DNA of 26,129 nucleotides from Patescibacteria group bacterium (lineage in GTDB: Bacteria; Patescibacteriota; Patescibacteriia; UBA1558; S5-K13), in the NCBI GenBank assembly GCA_028703545.1, contig JAQVMR010000008.1:1-26129 (forward strand), in the 5' to 3' direction. Positions 7,037 through 14,163 of this stretch are shown here, piece after piece. Every line of letters starts with the position of its first letter. The stretch's first letter is position 1. The translations under genes were made by a program, and so were the position numbers. The notes below the pieces were generated by a model. The model saw nothing but the letters and a program-made list of their open reading frames with translations, was not told the DNA's origin and ran no database searches.

Positions 7037-7060
7037 AAGCTGATTGCTGAAAGCTGAAAG
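7037..7060 (+). repeat. NNGCTGA heptads before rplL
   Basis: AAGCTGA, TTGCTGA and AAGCTGA follow each other at 7037-7057, then AAG. Just upstream, CAGCT (7021-7025) can pair with AGCTG (7038-7042), with AGG/CCT inside, giving a small hairpin. The run ends 10 nt before the ATG, and its tail GCTGAAAGTTA...ACAATATG is almost the same as before grpE. Confidence 0.8.
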
Positions 7061-7070
7061 TTATAACAAT

Positions 7071-7475
7071 ATGTCAGAAGAAAAAAAAGAAATTACAATT
7101 CCAGCAAAATTTAAAGGAATTGTAGAAGAAATTGAAAAAATGTCCGTATTAGATCTTTCAGAACTTGTAAAAATTTTGGAAGAAAAATTCGGAGTAAGTA
7201 GTGCTGCCCCAGTAATGATGGGCGCAATGCCAGGAGCTACTCCAGCAGAGGCAGTAGAAGAAAAAACATCATTCGATGTTGAATTAACAGATACAGGTGC
7301 AAACAAAATTAATGTTATAAAGGCCATTAGAGAAATTACACAACTTGGACTTAAAGAAGCAAAAGATATTGCAGATCAAGCCCCAAAAATGGTAATTGAA
7401 GGTGCCGATAAAGCAAAAGCAGAAGAAGCAAAAAAGAAAATTGAAGAAGCTGGCGGAAAAGTAACACTCAAATAA
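7071..7475 (+). CDS. rplL: 50S ribosomal protein L7/L12
   Basis: I choose the start at 7071 (MSEEKKEITIPAKF), since the longer reading from 7044 would translate the heptad repeat. The 134-aa protein has the N-terminal dimerisation/L10-binding helices (SVLDLSELVKILEEKFGV), an Ala/Met/Pro hinge (about residues 43-60) and the conserved factor-binding C-terminal domain (KINVIKAIREITQLGLKEAKDI...GGKVTLK). It forms the flexible stalk that activates elongation-factor GTPases. It follows rplJ by 71 nt and is followed by a strong bidirectional terminator. Confidence 0.97.
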   Translation: MSEEKKEITIPAKFKGIVEEIEKMSVLDLSELVKILEEKFGVSSAAPVMMGAMPGATPAEAVEEKTSFDVELTDTGANKINVIKAIREITQLGLKEAKDIADQAPKMVIEGADKAKAEEAKKKIEEAGGKVTLK

Positions 7476-7500
7476 TTTCTCATTATTAAATAGAGAATAT

Positions 7501-7534
7501 AAAAATACAGAATTACTAATATTCTGTATTTTTT
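7501..7534 (+). terminator. Bidirectional terminator after rplL
   Basis: A 13-bp perfect stem (7501-7513 with 7521-7533, core AATACAGAAT/ATTCTGTATT) with a 7-nt loop ends in a T-run on the plus strand and an equivalent T-run on the minus strand. It sits between the convergent rplL and the 7547-9814 gene and can serve both. Confidence 0.9.
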
Positions 7535-7546
7535 ATTATGTTTGTT

Positions 7547-9814
7547 TTATAAAGAAATATTTATAGTAATTATTTTACTATCTGATAATATATATAATTT
7601 TTTTGTAGCTCCATCAATAGAAAAGTTATCAATTTCTTTTAGTGTTGGTAAATAATATTGTTTTAATAAATTTCCATCTTTGTCAATTATAATAATTCTT
7701 CTACTCTGAGACTCTAATAGATATATCTCCTTTATTGTTTTATCTGTATAAATTTTATCAATCTTTGAAATTTTTGGATCAACATCCTTTAGTTCAAATG
7801 GAAGTTTTTTACCAGAATACATTTTTAGTATTGAACCATCATTATTTCCTATATAAATATTTGTATCAATTGTTATGCAGTTTGAGTTTGATACAGAACT
7901 AGCATCTTTTATCCACGTATCTCCCTTGCCCAATTTCCCATTATTTCCAAGGTGTTTATAAATTTGATTTGATTGAGAGTCTAAAATATATAAATTTTCA
8001 GCATAAAATTCAGCATCATTACTAGATTTATAATTTGGATGATACGTGATTGATTCTTTTGTTATTTCAGAATTTGTTGAATTGATTTTTATCAAATCTT
8101 TTATATCAAGTCCTATAATATAATCTCCGTTTTTTGCAAAAGTGTTTATGTTTGTGTATGAAGAATCCCTACCAATGTTTGTTTGTGATTTTGAGTTTGT
8201 GTCTATTTTTGATATCTCAGATGAATTTGACCCCAGGACTATTAATTGATCGCCTTGTTTTATAATTTTATTTGCATTGAAATTTAATTCCGCTAGAATC
8301 TCTGGATTAGTAATTGTTTCCATTTTCCTGACTTTATTTAAAATTTCTATTACGCTGTTTAATATATTACTATATTGTTCTTGTTGTTTTTTTGTTTTTT
8401 GTGGTAGGGAATTAACAAGATCTGATATTTCTTTGAGTTTTTCTTTTGCCTGGTTTTCATCTTTATAGATATTTGCTAGATCGTATTCCATTTTCTTATC
8501 GTTTATTTCAGATAATATTTTATTGTATTTTTCATTCTCAAGGACAGACTCACGTTTTTTATTTGTTAATATTAAACTTATTATAAATACCACAAGTATT
8601 ATTATTGCTAAAATTAGAATTAATTTATTTTTCTTTTTGGGAGATTTAAATACGCTTATCGGACCCTCTTGTTTTCTTGATATCAGCATATTTTTATCCT
8701 TATTTTTCCGTAGTAATTTTATTTTAGAAATCGCGTTTAGAATTTTTATAAATGGAGAAACTATAATTTTTAGAATATTATTTAATATTTTAAGGATATC
8801 TATCTTGTTTTGTGGTTTTTGTTTTTTTCTTGAATATAAATTTTCATTAGGATTTATTGATATTTCTTCTTGAAGTTTTTCTTTTATATCTTGCGAGATA
8901 ATAGCTTCTTCATATTCTTGGACACTTTCTTCCAATAAATCATCAAATGATTTTTGATTCAATTTTTTTGACCTCAATTCTTTTGCTGTTTTTTCTTGGG
9001 TTTCACTTTCTTCTGTTTTTGTTTTACCCTTAGTTAATATATCTTTTGTTTTTTGTTGAATATTAAGTAAATTGTCTATTGATTCTTTTGCTGATTCAGA
9101 TACTAAAATTTTCTCCCTTGTACTTTCTTGATGCTTATCACTTTCTTCATATGGAGAAAGTTTTATACTCGCAAGACAGAAACTTTTATCTTTTATTTGA
9201 AATAATAATTCTTTTAATTTTATTGCAATACCTTGGGGATCGTTTTCTTTCATTATTGTGTCGATTTTATTTTCTGAAATATAGTCAAAAATAGTATTTG
9301 TAGTAAAAATGAGAGATTGTCCTGGGTCTAAATTTCCACTCAATATATTTGTAAATATGTTATCAACTGTAGCTTTTTCTATATCAGAGTTAACATAATC
9401 AAAAATATTTATTATTTTTCCTTTTTGAGAATTTACCCATGCAGAAATATTTCCCACCGGAGAAAAGTAAACATTTTGTCTATAAATTATAGCTATTAAA
9501 GCGTTAAATTTTTTGAGCCAATCTTTATCTATTTCCGTTAGAAGGGGAAGGTTTTCATTGCTTCCCTTAATTATTTCTTCTAAAATTGATTCTTGGTCAA
9601 TTAGACTTGATTCATAGTATAATTTATGAATTTTTTGAACCAATAAATTTCCCAATTCTTTAGTATTTTCTGTTTTGTCTGGAAAATCAAGCATTACAAT
9701 GAGTTTCCCTTTGTCTTTTTGATCTTTATTTGGAGAGCCAGTATAAATTATTGATTTATTTTGATTATTATTTGGATTTAAAGATAGCTTACTCGTTTTT
9801 AATATGTATTTCAT
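7547..9814 (-). CDS. Membrane protein: PP2C-like domain, TM helix, propeller-like domain
   Basis: This 755-aa protein is probably one transmembrane helix (residues 397-417) joining a cytoplasmic and an outer domain. Residues 1-220 resemble a degenerate PPM/PP2C phosphatase: FNALIAIIYRQNVYFSPVGNISAWV sits where PP2Cs have the NVGDSRAYL strand pair, and LDPGQSLIFTTNTIFDYI where they have GD...LCSDGL. The metal-binding Asp residues are replaced, so catalysis is doubtful. Residues 225-335 are a charged, low-complexity linker, and 336-370 an amphipathic stretch. After the TM comes a coiled coil (420-500), then about 250 residues of short beta repeats (KIDTNSKSQTNIG, LYILDSQSNQIY, YIGNNDGSILKMY, IIIIDKDGNLLKQYYLP), typical of a propeller. 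I infer a sensory or scaffold role. It is a single-gene unit, with TATAAT on the minus strand at 9846-9841. Confidence 0.65.
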   Translation of the reverse strand: MKYILKTSKLSLNPNNNQNKSIIYTGSPNKDQKDKGKLIVMLDFPDKTENTKELGNLLVQKIHKLYYESSLIDQESILEEIIKGSNENLPLLTEIDKDWLKKFNALIAIIYRQNVYFSPVGNISAWVNSQKGKIINIFDYVNSDIEKATVDNIFTNILSGNLDPGQSLIFTTNTIFDYISENKIDTIMKENDPQGIAIKLKELLFQIKDKSFCLASIKLSPYEESDKHQESTREKILVSESAKESIDNLLNIQQKTKDILTKGKTKTEESETQEKTAKELRSKKLNQKSFDDLLEESVQEYEEAIISQDIKEKLQEEISINPNENLYSRKKQKPQNKIDILKILNNILKIIVSPFIKILNAISKIKLLRKNKDKNMLISRKQEGPISVFKSPKKKNKLILILAIIILVVFIISLILTNKKRESVLENEKYNKILSEINDKKMEYDLANIYKDENQAKEKLKEISDLVNSLPQKTKKQQEQYSNILNSVIEILNKVRKMETITNPEILAELNFNANKIIKQGDQLIVLGSNSSEISKIDTNSKSQTNIGRDSSYTNINTFAKNGDYIIGLDIKDLIKINSTNSEITKESITYHPNYKSSNDAEFYAENLYILDSQSNQIYKHLGNNGKLGKGDTWIKDASSVSNSNCITIDTNIYIGNNDGSILKMYSGKKLPFELKDVDPKISKIDKIYTDKTIKEIYLLESQSRRIIIIDKDGNLLKQYYLPTLKEIDNFSIDGATKKLYILSDSKIITINISL

Positions 9815-9864
9815 AATATTCTTGTATATTGTATAAAAATATTATACTATAAATACATAAATTT

Positions 9865-9940
9865 GGGAATGAAGAATTTTGAATTATTAATCATTCCCAT
9901 TTCACCAAGGCTTCAGCGAGGCGAACATAATTAATAATTC
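9865..9940. repeat. Inverted repeats in the divergent 9815-9951 spacer
   Basis: GGGAATGA (9865-9872) matches TCATTCCC (9891-9898) in inverted orientation. GAATTATTAAT (9881-9891) matches ATTAATAATTC (9930-9940). Between them lies a GC-richer patch containing AAGGCTTCAGCGAGGCGAA. This divergent spacer could hold operators for the wHTH gene that follows, or be another palindromic repeat; the sequence does not decide. Confidence 0.6.
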
Positions 9941-9951
9941 CAAATCCAATT

Positions 9952-10524
9952 ATGTTAGATCAGTTATTTGGTTCAAAAACAAGAGTAAAAATTTTAAGAC
10001 TGTTTTTCGCTAAACAAGATTCTAAATTTTTTGTGAGGGAAATTACAAGAGAGTTAAACGAGAGAATAAATTCAGTAAGAAGAGAACTTGAAAATCTTGA
10101 AAAAATTGGACTTTTAAAATTTGAGGAAATAAATAATAAAAAATATTTTTTTATAAATAAAAATTTTTTTCTTTTTGAAGAACTTCGAAATATTATAATA
10201 AAAGCAAGAATTCTTCTTGAAAAGGAATATGTGAGAAAATTAAAATATTTAACTGGTGCAAAATATTTAGTATTAACAGGATATTTTGTTGATTTAAAAG
10301 ATGAAACACTTACAGATCTTTTAATTGTTGGTAAGATTCCTAGGTTGACAATAGAAAAAATTGTAAATCAAATGTCTAATGAATTTATGGTTGATTTAAA
10401 CTATACACTTATGGATCAGAAAGAATTTGAATATAGACGTGGTATGACAGATAGATTTTTATATAATATTTTAAAAAATAAAAAGATTGTAATTATAGAT
10501 AAAATTTCAAAAGAATTAGAATGA
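9952..10524 (+). CDS. wHTH regulator fused to nucleotidyltransferase-like domain
   Basis: Residues 1-70 of this 190-aa protein form a winged helix of the ArsR/MarR type: LFGSKTRVKILRLFF, then the recognition region EITRELNERINSVRRELENLEKIGLL and a wing ending KKYFFINK. Residues 100-185 resemble a nucleotidyltransferase fold (YLVLTGYFVD...TDLLIVGKI, YTLMDQKEFEYRRGMTDRFLYNIL), but the catalytic GS and second Asp are not evident, so it is probably inactive and may sense a ligand or partner. Proteins of this layout recur in CPR genomes. The stop overlaps the tsaB-like start (ATGA, 10521-10524), so the two are translationally coupled. Targets are unknown; the inverted repeats upstream at 9865-9940 are candidates for autoregulation. 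Confidence 0.75.
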   Translation: MLDQLFGSKTRVKILRLFFAKQDSKFFVREITRELNERINSVRRELENLEKIGLLKFEEINNKKYFFINKNFFLFEELRNIIIKARILLEKEYVRKLKYLTGAKYLVLTGYFVDLKDETLTDLLIVGKIPRLTIEKIVNQMSNEFMVDLNYTLMDQKEFEYRRGMTDRFLYNILKNKKIVIIDKISKELE

Positions 10525-10913
10525 TCTTATATATTGATACAACAAAAAGAGAATTCATAAAACTTGCTCTTATCAAGAAGCAAGAAATTTTTTTATTAAA
10601 TAAAAAAGTAGAGACAAAACAATCTGAAAATTTATTAAAACTCCTAGACAATTTTTTAAAAGTAAAAAAGTTAAAATTGAAAAATCTTAAGCGTATTATT
10701 GTAAATACAGGACCTGGTTCATTTACCTCAGTTAGACTTGGGGTTATTCTCGCAAACACACTTTTATATTCTTTAAAAGTCCCAGTTGCTGGTGTTTCTC
10801 AAAAAGAAATTATAAATAAAGAAGATATATTAAAACTCTCAAATTTAAAAGCAGAATATGAATTTGTAAAACCATTTTATTACAAAGAAGCAAACATAAC
10901 ACAAAAAAAATAA
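10521..10913 (+). CDS. tsaB: Short TsaB-like protein of tRNA t6A synthesis
   Basis: TsaB is an inactive ASKHA-fold paralogue of TsaD needed with TsaD and TsaE to make N6-threonylcarbamoyl-adenosine at position 37 of ANN-decoding tRNAs. The diagnostic stretch NTGPGSFTSVRLGV (residues 62-75) is present, preceded by MILYIDTT and followed by AVGVSQ-like GVSQKE. At 130 aa the protein is much shorter than the usual 220 or so: it keeps the N-terminal subdomain and jumps to a VKPFYYKEANIT tail that corresponds to the C-terminal end of longer TsaB. A terminator begins at its stop codon, so no lost coding sequence follows. The N-terminal half carries the TsaD interface in known structures, so function is plausible. 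Confidence 0.8.
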   Translation: MILYIDTTKREFIKLALIKKQEIFLLNKKVETKQSENLLKLLDNFLKVKKLKLKNLKRIIVNTGPGSFTSVRLGVILANTLLYSLKVPVAGVSQKEIINKEDILKLSNLKAEYEFVKPFYYKEANITQKK

Positions 10914-10941
10914 AGAGGGGACAACAGTCCACCTCTTTTTT
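10912..10941 (+). terminator. Bidirectional terminator between tsaB and ndk
   Basis: AAAGAGG (10912-10918) pairs with CCTCTTT (10932-10938), with inner GGAC/GTCC, then a T-run. The minus strand also ends in a long T-run past the stem, so it can terminate the convergent ndk transcript. The stem includes the last two bases of the tsaB stop codon. Confidence 0.9.
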
Positions 10942-10944
10942 AAT

Positions 10945-11400
10945 TTAAACTATGATTCCATGCTTTCTGAGAACTTGAAGTTCTCTTTCCGCATCCTCGG
11001 GCGTTCTTGAACAATGCACAGCATTGCTCTGAACATTTATCCCAAATTTTCCCCTTATTGTGTGTGGGGGATTTTTTTGTGGATCGGTTTTTTCACCCAC
11101 AAATTCAAGAACTGATTTTACGACGCCAAACCCTTGGAAAATACCAATCAAGCATTCTTCACTTGTCATGAAGTCAAGGAATTCAGGCCAGTATGGTTTA
11201 TTAACTATGTGGGGGTAGAATTCCCTTAGCAACCCCTCTGTAAATATAAATTTTTGAAATAGACCATTTGGAGATCCATTTGGTCTGAATTCAAAGTTTA
11301 TAAAATAGCATACAATATCTGGCTTGCTTACTCCGGGTTTTAAGATGGTAACGCAACGTTCTTTGATTAGTTGCTCTACTGCAGATGTTTGTTGTTTCAC
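10945..11400 (-). CDS. ndk: Nucleoside diphosphate kinase, GC-richer than neighbours
   Basis: The 151-aa protein is a divergent nucleoside diphosphate kinase, which balances NTP and dNTP pools through a phosphohistidine intermediate. It has ILKPGVSKPD near the N-terminus (K21), FYPHIVNKPYWPEFLDFMTSEE, PPHTIRGKFG (R116) and SNAVHCSRT with the catalytic His129; the usual NxxHGSDS is changed to NAVHCSRT. It starts with GTG, with GGGAGG 4 nt upstream, an SD unlike most genes here. Two 60-nt rows counted by hand are 43-45% GC, well above the surroundings, suggesting transfer. Its promoter lies in the 3' end of the upstream pseudouridine synthase gene. Confidence 0.9.
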   Translation of the reverse strand: MKQQTSAVEQLIKERCVTILKPGVSKPDIVCYFINFEFRPNGSPNGLFQKFIFTEGLLREFYPHIVNKPYWPEFLDFMTSEECLIGIFQGFGVVKSVLEFVGEKTDPQKNPPHTIRGKFGINVQSNAVHCSRTPEDAERELQVLRKHGIIV

Positions 11401-11437
11401 AATTCCTCCCAGTCAATTTGAATTTTATATTTTGTAT

Positions 11438-11466
11438 ATATTAGGAAATTATTTATATTTTGTCAA
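11438..11466 (-). promoter_or_regulatory. Promoter of ndk
   Basis: Read on the minus strand, TTGACA (11466-11461) and TAATAT (11443-11438) are separated by 17 nt. The -35 and spacer lie inside the last codons of the upstream pseudouridine synthase gene, which ends at 11449. The transcript would have a short leader containing the GGGAGG site (11410-11405). Confidence 0.8.
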
Positions 11467-12144
11467 TAGGGATACTTGTTTTTTATTTAATAATTCATAT
11501 TTACCAATATCTAATTTTCCAAGCTCCAATTCCCCAATCTGTATCCTTTTTAATTCTATGACTTTTGCCCCTACAGAGGCCACCATAAGTCTAATTTGGC
11601 GTTTTTTACCCTCATAAATTGTAATTGTGAATTTATCATCATTTATATTCGAAATCGTAGCTGGAAGTGTTTTGTGGCCTTCTATGATTATTCCAGACTC
11701 AAGTTTTTTAAATTCTTTCTTTGTTAAATTTCTATTAGTTATAACTTTATAAGTTTTCGGAATTTTATTAAGGGGTTTTGTAATTTTTTGATTTAAATCC
11801 CCGTCATTTGTAAGAATTAAAAGTCCACTTGAATTATAATCAAGCCTCCCAATATAATTTAAATTTTTGTATATTTCTGGCAGTAAACTATAGATAGTTT
11901 TTCTTCCACGATCATCATGTTTTGTAACTAAATATCCAATTGGTTTATTTAACATGATTGTTGTCTTTTCATTTTCAATTTTTAACTCTTTGTTTTGGAA
12001 TTTTACAATATCTTTTTCAAAAATTTGTTTAGATAAATTATTACAAATTTTTCCATTTACAAAAATTAAACCATTTTTAATAAGTTCTTCTACTTTTCTT
12101 CTGGATCCCAACCCTGATTGTGATAAAAATTTATTTATTCGCAT
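11449..12144 (-). CDS. RsuA/RluB-family pseudouridine synthase
   Basis: The 231-aa protein begins with an S4 RNA-binding domain (MRINKFLSQSGLGSRRKVEELI, residues 1-45) and continues with the catalytic domain: LNKPIGYLVTKHDDRGRKTIYSLLP and the signature GRLDYNSSGLLILTNDG, whose Asp is the catalytic nucleophile, then KTYKV and EGKKRQIRLM. These enzymes isomerise uridine to pseudouridine in rRNA: RsuA at 16S U516, RluB at 23S U2605, RluE at 23S U2457. The S4 domain rules out RluE. RsuA versus RluB cannot be settled here. The gene is preceded by a promoter only 10 nt upstream and may be leaderless. Confidence 0.9.
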   Translation of the reverse strand: MRINKFLSQSGLGSRRKVEELIKNGLIFVNGKICNNLSKQIFEKDIVKFQNKELKIENEKTTIMLNKPIGYLVTKHDDRGRKTIYSLLPEIYKNLNYIGRLDYNSSGLLILTNDGDLNQKITKPLNKIPKTYKVITNRNLTKKEFKKLESGIIIEGHKTLPATISNINDDKFTITIYEGKKRQIRLMVASVGAKVIELKRIQIGELELGKLDIGKYELLNKKQVSLLTKYK

Positions 12145-12153
12145 GATAAATGT

Positions 12154-12182
12154 ATTTTAGCATTGTTTTTAAAACTTACCAA
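12154..12182 (-). promoter_or_regulatory. Promoter of the pseudouridine synthase gene
   Basis: On the minus strand, TTGGTA (12182-12177), 17 nt, then TAAAAT (12159-12154) preceded by TGC. The predicted start of transcription (about 12147) is nearly at the ATG (12144), so the mRNA would be leaderless or have about 3 nt of leader. Confidence 0.6.
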
Positions 12183-12184
12183 TT

Positions 12185-12230
12185 TGCCTACTGGCGGGCA
12201 GACCTGCGAGGTGGTCAACCTGCGAGGTTG
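12185..12230. repeat. Short tandem hairpin repeat (ACCTGCGAGGT twice)
   Basis: ACCTGCGAGGT occurs at 12202-12212 and 12218-12228; the second is extended to CAACCT-GCG-AGGTTG. It is preceded by TGCC (12185-12188)/GGCA (12197-12200). It is GC-rich against an AT-rich background. A related but inverted CTGCCG...GGTAGG patch occurs at 20272-20286. Confidence 0.75.
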
Positions 12231-12255
12231 TGGTGAATTGAAAAATTGATTGAAG

Positions 12256-12358
12256 TTATCCACAGTTTATGTGGTTGAATATAGGTCTTGTGTGGAGTAT
12301 AATAAAAGTGTGGTGGTGAATTGTGGATAACTGTGGGGATAACTCAGAGTTATGCACT
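12256..12358. promoter_or_regulatory. Cluster of DnaA boxes; candidate origin or DnaA-controlled promoter
   Basis: Two perfect DnaA boxes in opposite orientation, TTATCCACA at 12256-12264 and TGTGGATAA at 12322-12330. Near matches are TGGGGATAA at 12334-12342 (8/9) and three 7/9 sites: TGTGGTTGA at 12270, TGTGGAGTA at 12291 and TTATGCACT at 12350. An AT-rich stretch (12374-12423) follows. The cluster fills a divergent intergenic region with no dnaA gene nearby in the window. It may be oriC, a DnaA-controlled promoter of the mraZ operon, or partly MraZ operators, since TGTGG also recurs at 12270, 12291, 12309, 12322 and 12332. Confidence 0.65.
12275..12303 (+). promoter_or_regulatory. Promoter of the mraZ operon
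   Basis: TTGAAT (12275-12280), 17 nt, TATAAT (12298-12303). Transcription would start near 12310, giving a leader of about 114 nt that holds several DnaA-box-like sites downstream of the start, positions suited to repression. Confidence 0.7.
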
Positions 12359-12423
12359 TTCCGTCTTTTACGGACAATTTACTAATAAGTAATCATTATT
12401 ACTAACTTTTATCATATAAATCA

Positions 12424-12855
12424 ATGTTTATAGGTGAATATAATCATACAATTGATGAAAAGGGAAGATTAGCAGTTCCTGTAAAATTTAGAACTGATTT
12501 TAAACCAGGCGCGGTTGTCACAAAAGGATTAGACAATTGCCTTTTTGTTTTTACAAAAAAAGCATGGAATGAGTTAGCTGAAAAATTATCTAAATTGCCA
12601 ATTTCACAATCAAAGTCTCGTGCCTTTGCAAGACTAATGCTTGCAGGAGCCATGGATGTGAAATTAGATTCTCAGGGAAGAATAATTTTACCAGAATACT
12701 TAAGAGAGTATTCAAGTTTAAAAAAGAAAACAGTTGTGGCTGGTGTTTATAATAGATTAGAAATTTGGGATGAAAATTTGTGGAATGTTTATAGAAATTC
12801 AATTGAAAAAGAATCAACAAATATAGCAAATGAATTAGGTGATCTTGGAATATAA
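12424..12855 (+). CDS. mraZ: Transcriptional regulator MraZ
   Basis: The 143-aa protein is a normal-length MraZ with two SpoVT/AbrB-like halves, each carrying the DxxGR motif: DEKGRLAVP (D11-R15) and DSQGRIILP (D82-R86). MraZ forms a ring that binds repeated TGGG/GTGG-type sites and controls the division and cell-wall (dcw) operon it heads. It is the first gene of the operon, and rsmH starts 4 nt after its stop. The ATG lacks an SD site. Repeated TGTGG sites upstream could be its operators. Confidence 0.97.
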   Translation: MFIGEYNHTIDEKGRLAVPVKFRTDFKPGAVVTKGLDNCLFVFTKKAWNELAEKLSKLPISQSKSRAFARLMLAGAMDVKLDSQGRIILPEYLREYSSLKKKTVVAGVYNRLEIWDENLWNVYRNSIEKESTNIANELGDLGI

Positions 12856-12859
12856 AATT

Positions 12860-13798
12860 ATGAAAAATCATATTCCAGTTTTATTAGATGAAGTTATAAA
12901 AGGATTAAATTTAAAGGAAAATTATAATGTTATTGATGCAACTTTGGGTGGCGGAGGTCATTCGGAAAAAATTTTAGAAAAAATTTCTCCAAATGGAATT
13001 TTGATAGGAGTAGATTTAGATGATAATGCCATAAAGTTAGCAAGAAATAAATTGAATAAGTTTGAGAGCCGTGCGATTTTAATAAAAGAAAATTATAAAA
13101 ATTTAAAAAAAATAATTCATGAACAGTATCCAAATATACAGATTCATGGTGTATTACTTGATCTTGGTTTGTCACTATATCAGTTGCAAGATACAAATCG
13201 CGGATTTTCCTTTCTAAATGATAAATTTTCCATGAAATTTGATGAAAATAGCGATGGAGAAGATGCTCAGGAAATTATAAATTCATATGCGCAGGAAAAA
13301 TTAGAGAAAATTTTTAAAGAGTTTGGTGAAGAAAAATTGAGCTCACAAATTGCAAAAGAAATAGTAAACCATAGGAATAATTCAACAATAAAAACGAGTA
13401 AAGAATTAGCTGAAATTATAGAAAGAGTTTATAAAAAATTTTATAGACAAAAATCAAAAATTCATCCAGCAACAAAAGTTTTTCAGGCACTTAGAATTTA
13501 TATAAATAAAGAGTTTGACAATATAAAAAGTTTTCTAAGAGATGCGATTGACATTTTAGAAACGGGTGGAAGATTAACTGTTATCACATTTCATTCGCTC
13601 GAAGATAGGATTGTTAAACAAATTTTTAAAGACGAGGCTTGTGATTGTATATGTCCAAAAAATTTTCCAAAATGTGTTTGTGATCATAGGGCAAGAATAA
13701 AAATTATAAATAATAAAGTAATAATTCCAAGTGAAAAAGAAATTAGAGAAAACGCCGCTTCTAGAAGTGCAAAATTAAGAATAATTGAAAAATTATAA
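12860..13798 (+). CDS. rsmH: 16S rRNA (cytosine1402-N4)-methyltransferase RsmH
   Basis: Start set at 12860 (MKNHIPVLLDEVI), the usual N-terminus; a longer reading from 12839 overlaps mraZ. The 312-aa protein has the SAM-binding motif DATLGGGGHS (residues 27-36), LIGVDLDDNAI, LLDLGLSLYQLQDTNRGFSF and the C-terminal HSLEDRIVKQIF. A cysteine group (CDCICPKNFPKCVCD) near residues 261-275 is common in this family's low-GC members. It methylates N4 of C1402 in the 30S decoding centre. It always follows mraZ in dcw clusters, as here. Confidence 0.97.
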   Translation: MKNHIPVLLDEVIKGLNLKENYNVIDATLGGGGHSEKILEKISPNGILIGVDLDDNAIKLARNKLNKFESRAILIKENYKNLKKIIHEQYPNIQIHGVLLDLGLSLYQLQDTNRGFSFLNDKFSMKFDENSDGEDAQEIINSYAQEKLEKIFKEFGEEKLSSQIAKEIVNHRNNSTIKTSKELAEIIERVYKKFYRQKSKIHPATKVFQALRIYINKEFDNIKSFLRDAIDILETGGRLTVITFHSLEDRIVKQIFKDEACDCICPKNFPKCVCDHRARIKIINNKVIIPSEKEIRENAASRSAKLRIIEKL

Positions 13799-13803
13799 TA
13801 TAT

Positions 13804-14151
13804 ATGACAAAAATAAAAATCAAAAAATCTTTGGGCTATACCCGAAGCAAAACAGCAAATATTAATAAAATTATTTTTTATTCAAATTTATTTTTAACAC
13901 TGTCAATCATTTCATTCGTGTTCGTACATTTTATTCAATTTACAGGAGCAGCTTCAGAGGGATTTGTGCTTGGAAAATTAAGTTCAGAGCTTACAGAATT
14001 GAAAAGTGAAAATAAAGATTTAAATTTAAAATCAGCTGAATTGCAATCAATTGATAAGATTAAACTAAAATCCGAAAAAGATTTAGGAATGGTGGCGTCT
14101 GCTGGATTTGATTATATTAAACTTGAGGCTAGCTCACTTTCTTTAAAGTAG
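13804..14151 (+). CDS. FtsL-like small bitopic septal protein
   Basis: The 115-aa protein has a basic N-terminus (residues 1-22), one transmembrane helix (about 24-44) and a coiled-coil-prone outer part (about 57-92: LGKLSSELTELKSENKDLNLKSAELQSIDKIK). This is the topology of FtsL/DivIC proteins, which bind the class B PBP and activate septal synthesis. The assignment rests on topology and its place between rsmH and the PBP gene, the usual ftsL position, not on a sequence signature, as FtsL diverges quickly. It starts 5 nt after rsmH. Confidence 0.7.
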   Translation: MTKIKIKKSLGYTRSKTANINKIIFYSNLFLTLSIISFVFVHFIQFTGAASEGFVLGKLSSELTELKSENKDLNLKSAELQSIDKIKLKSEKDLGMVASAGFDYIKLEASSLSLK

Positions 14152-14163
14152 TTATTAATTATT

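Noticed and set aside
6445..7060. CRISPR array from short repeats before rplJ and rplL
   Set aside because: Units are 7 nt without spacers and there are no cas genes.
8277..9294. Plus-strand ORFs opposite the large membrane protein
   Set aside because: They are Phe/Ser/Ile-rich readings antisense to a long coherent gene, with no family motifs or start context.
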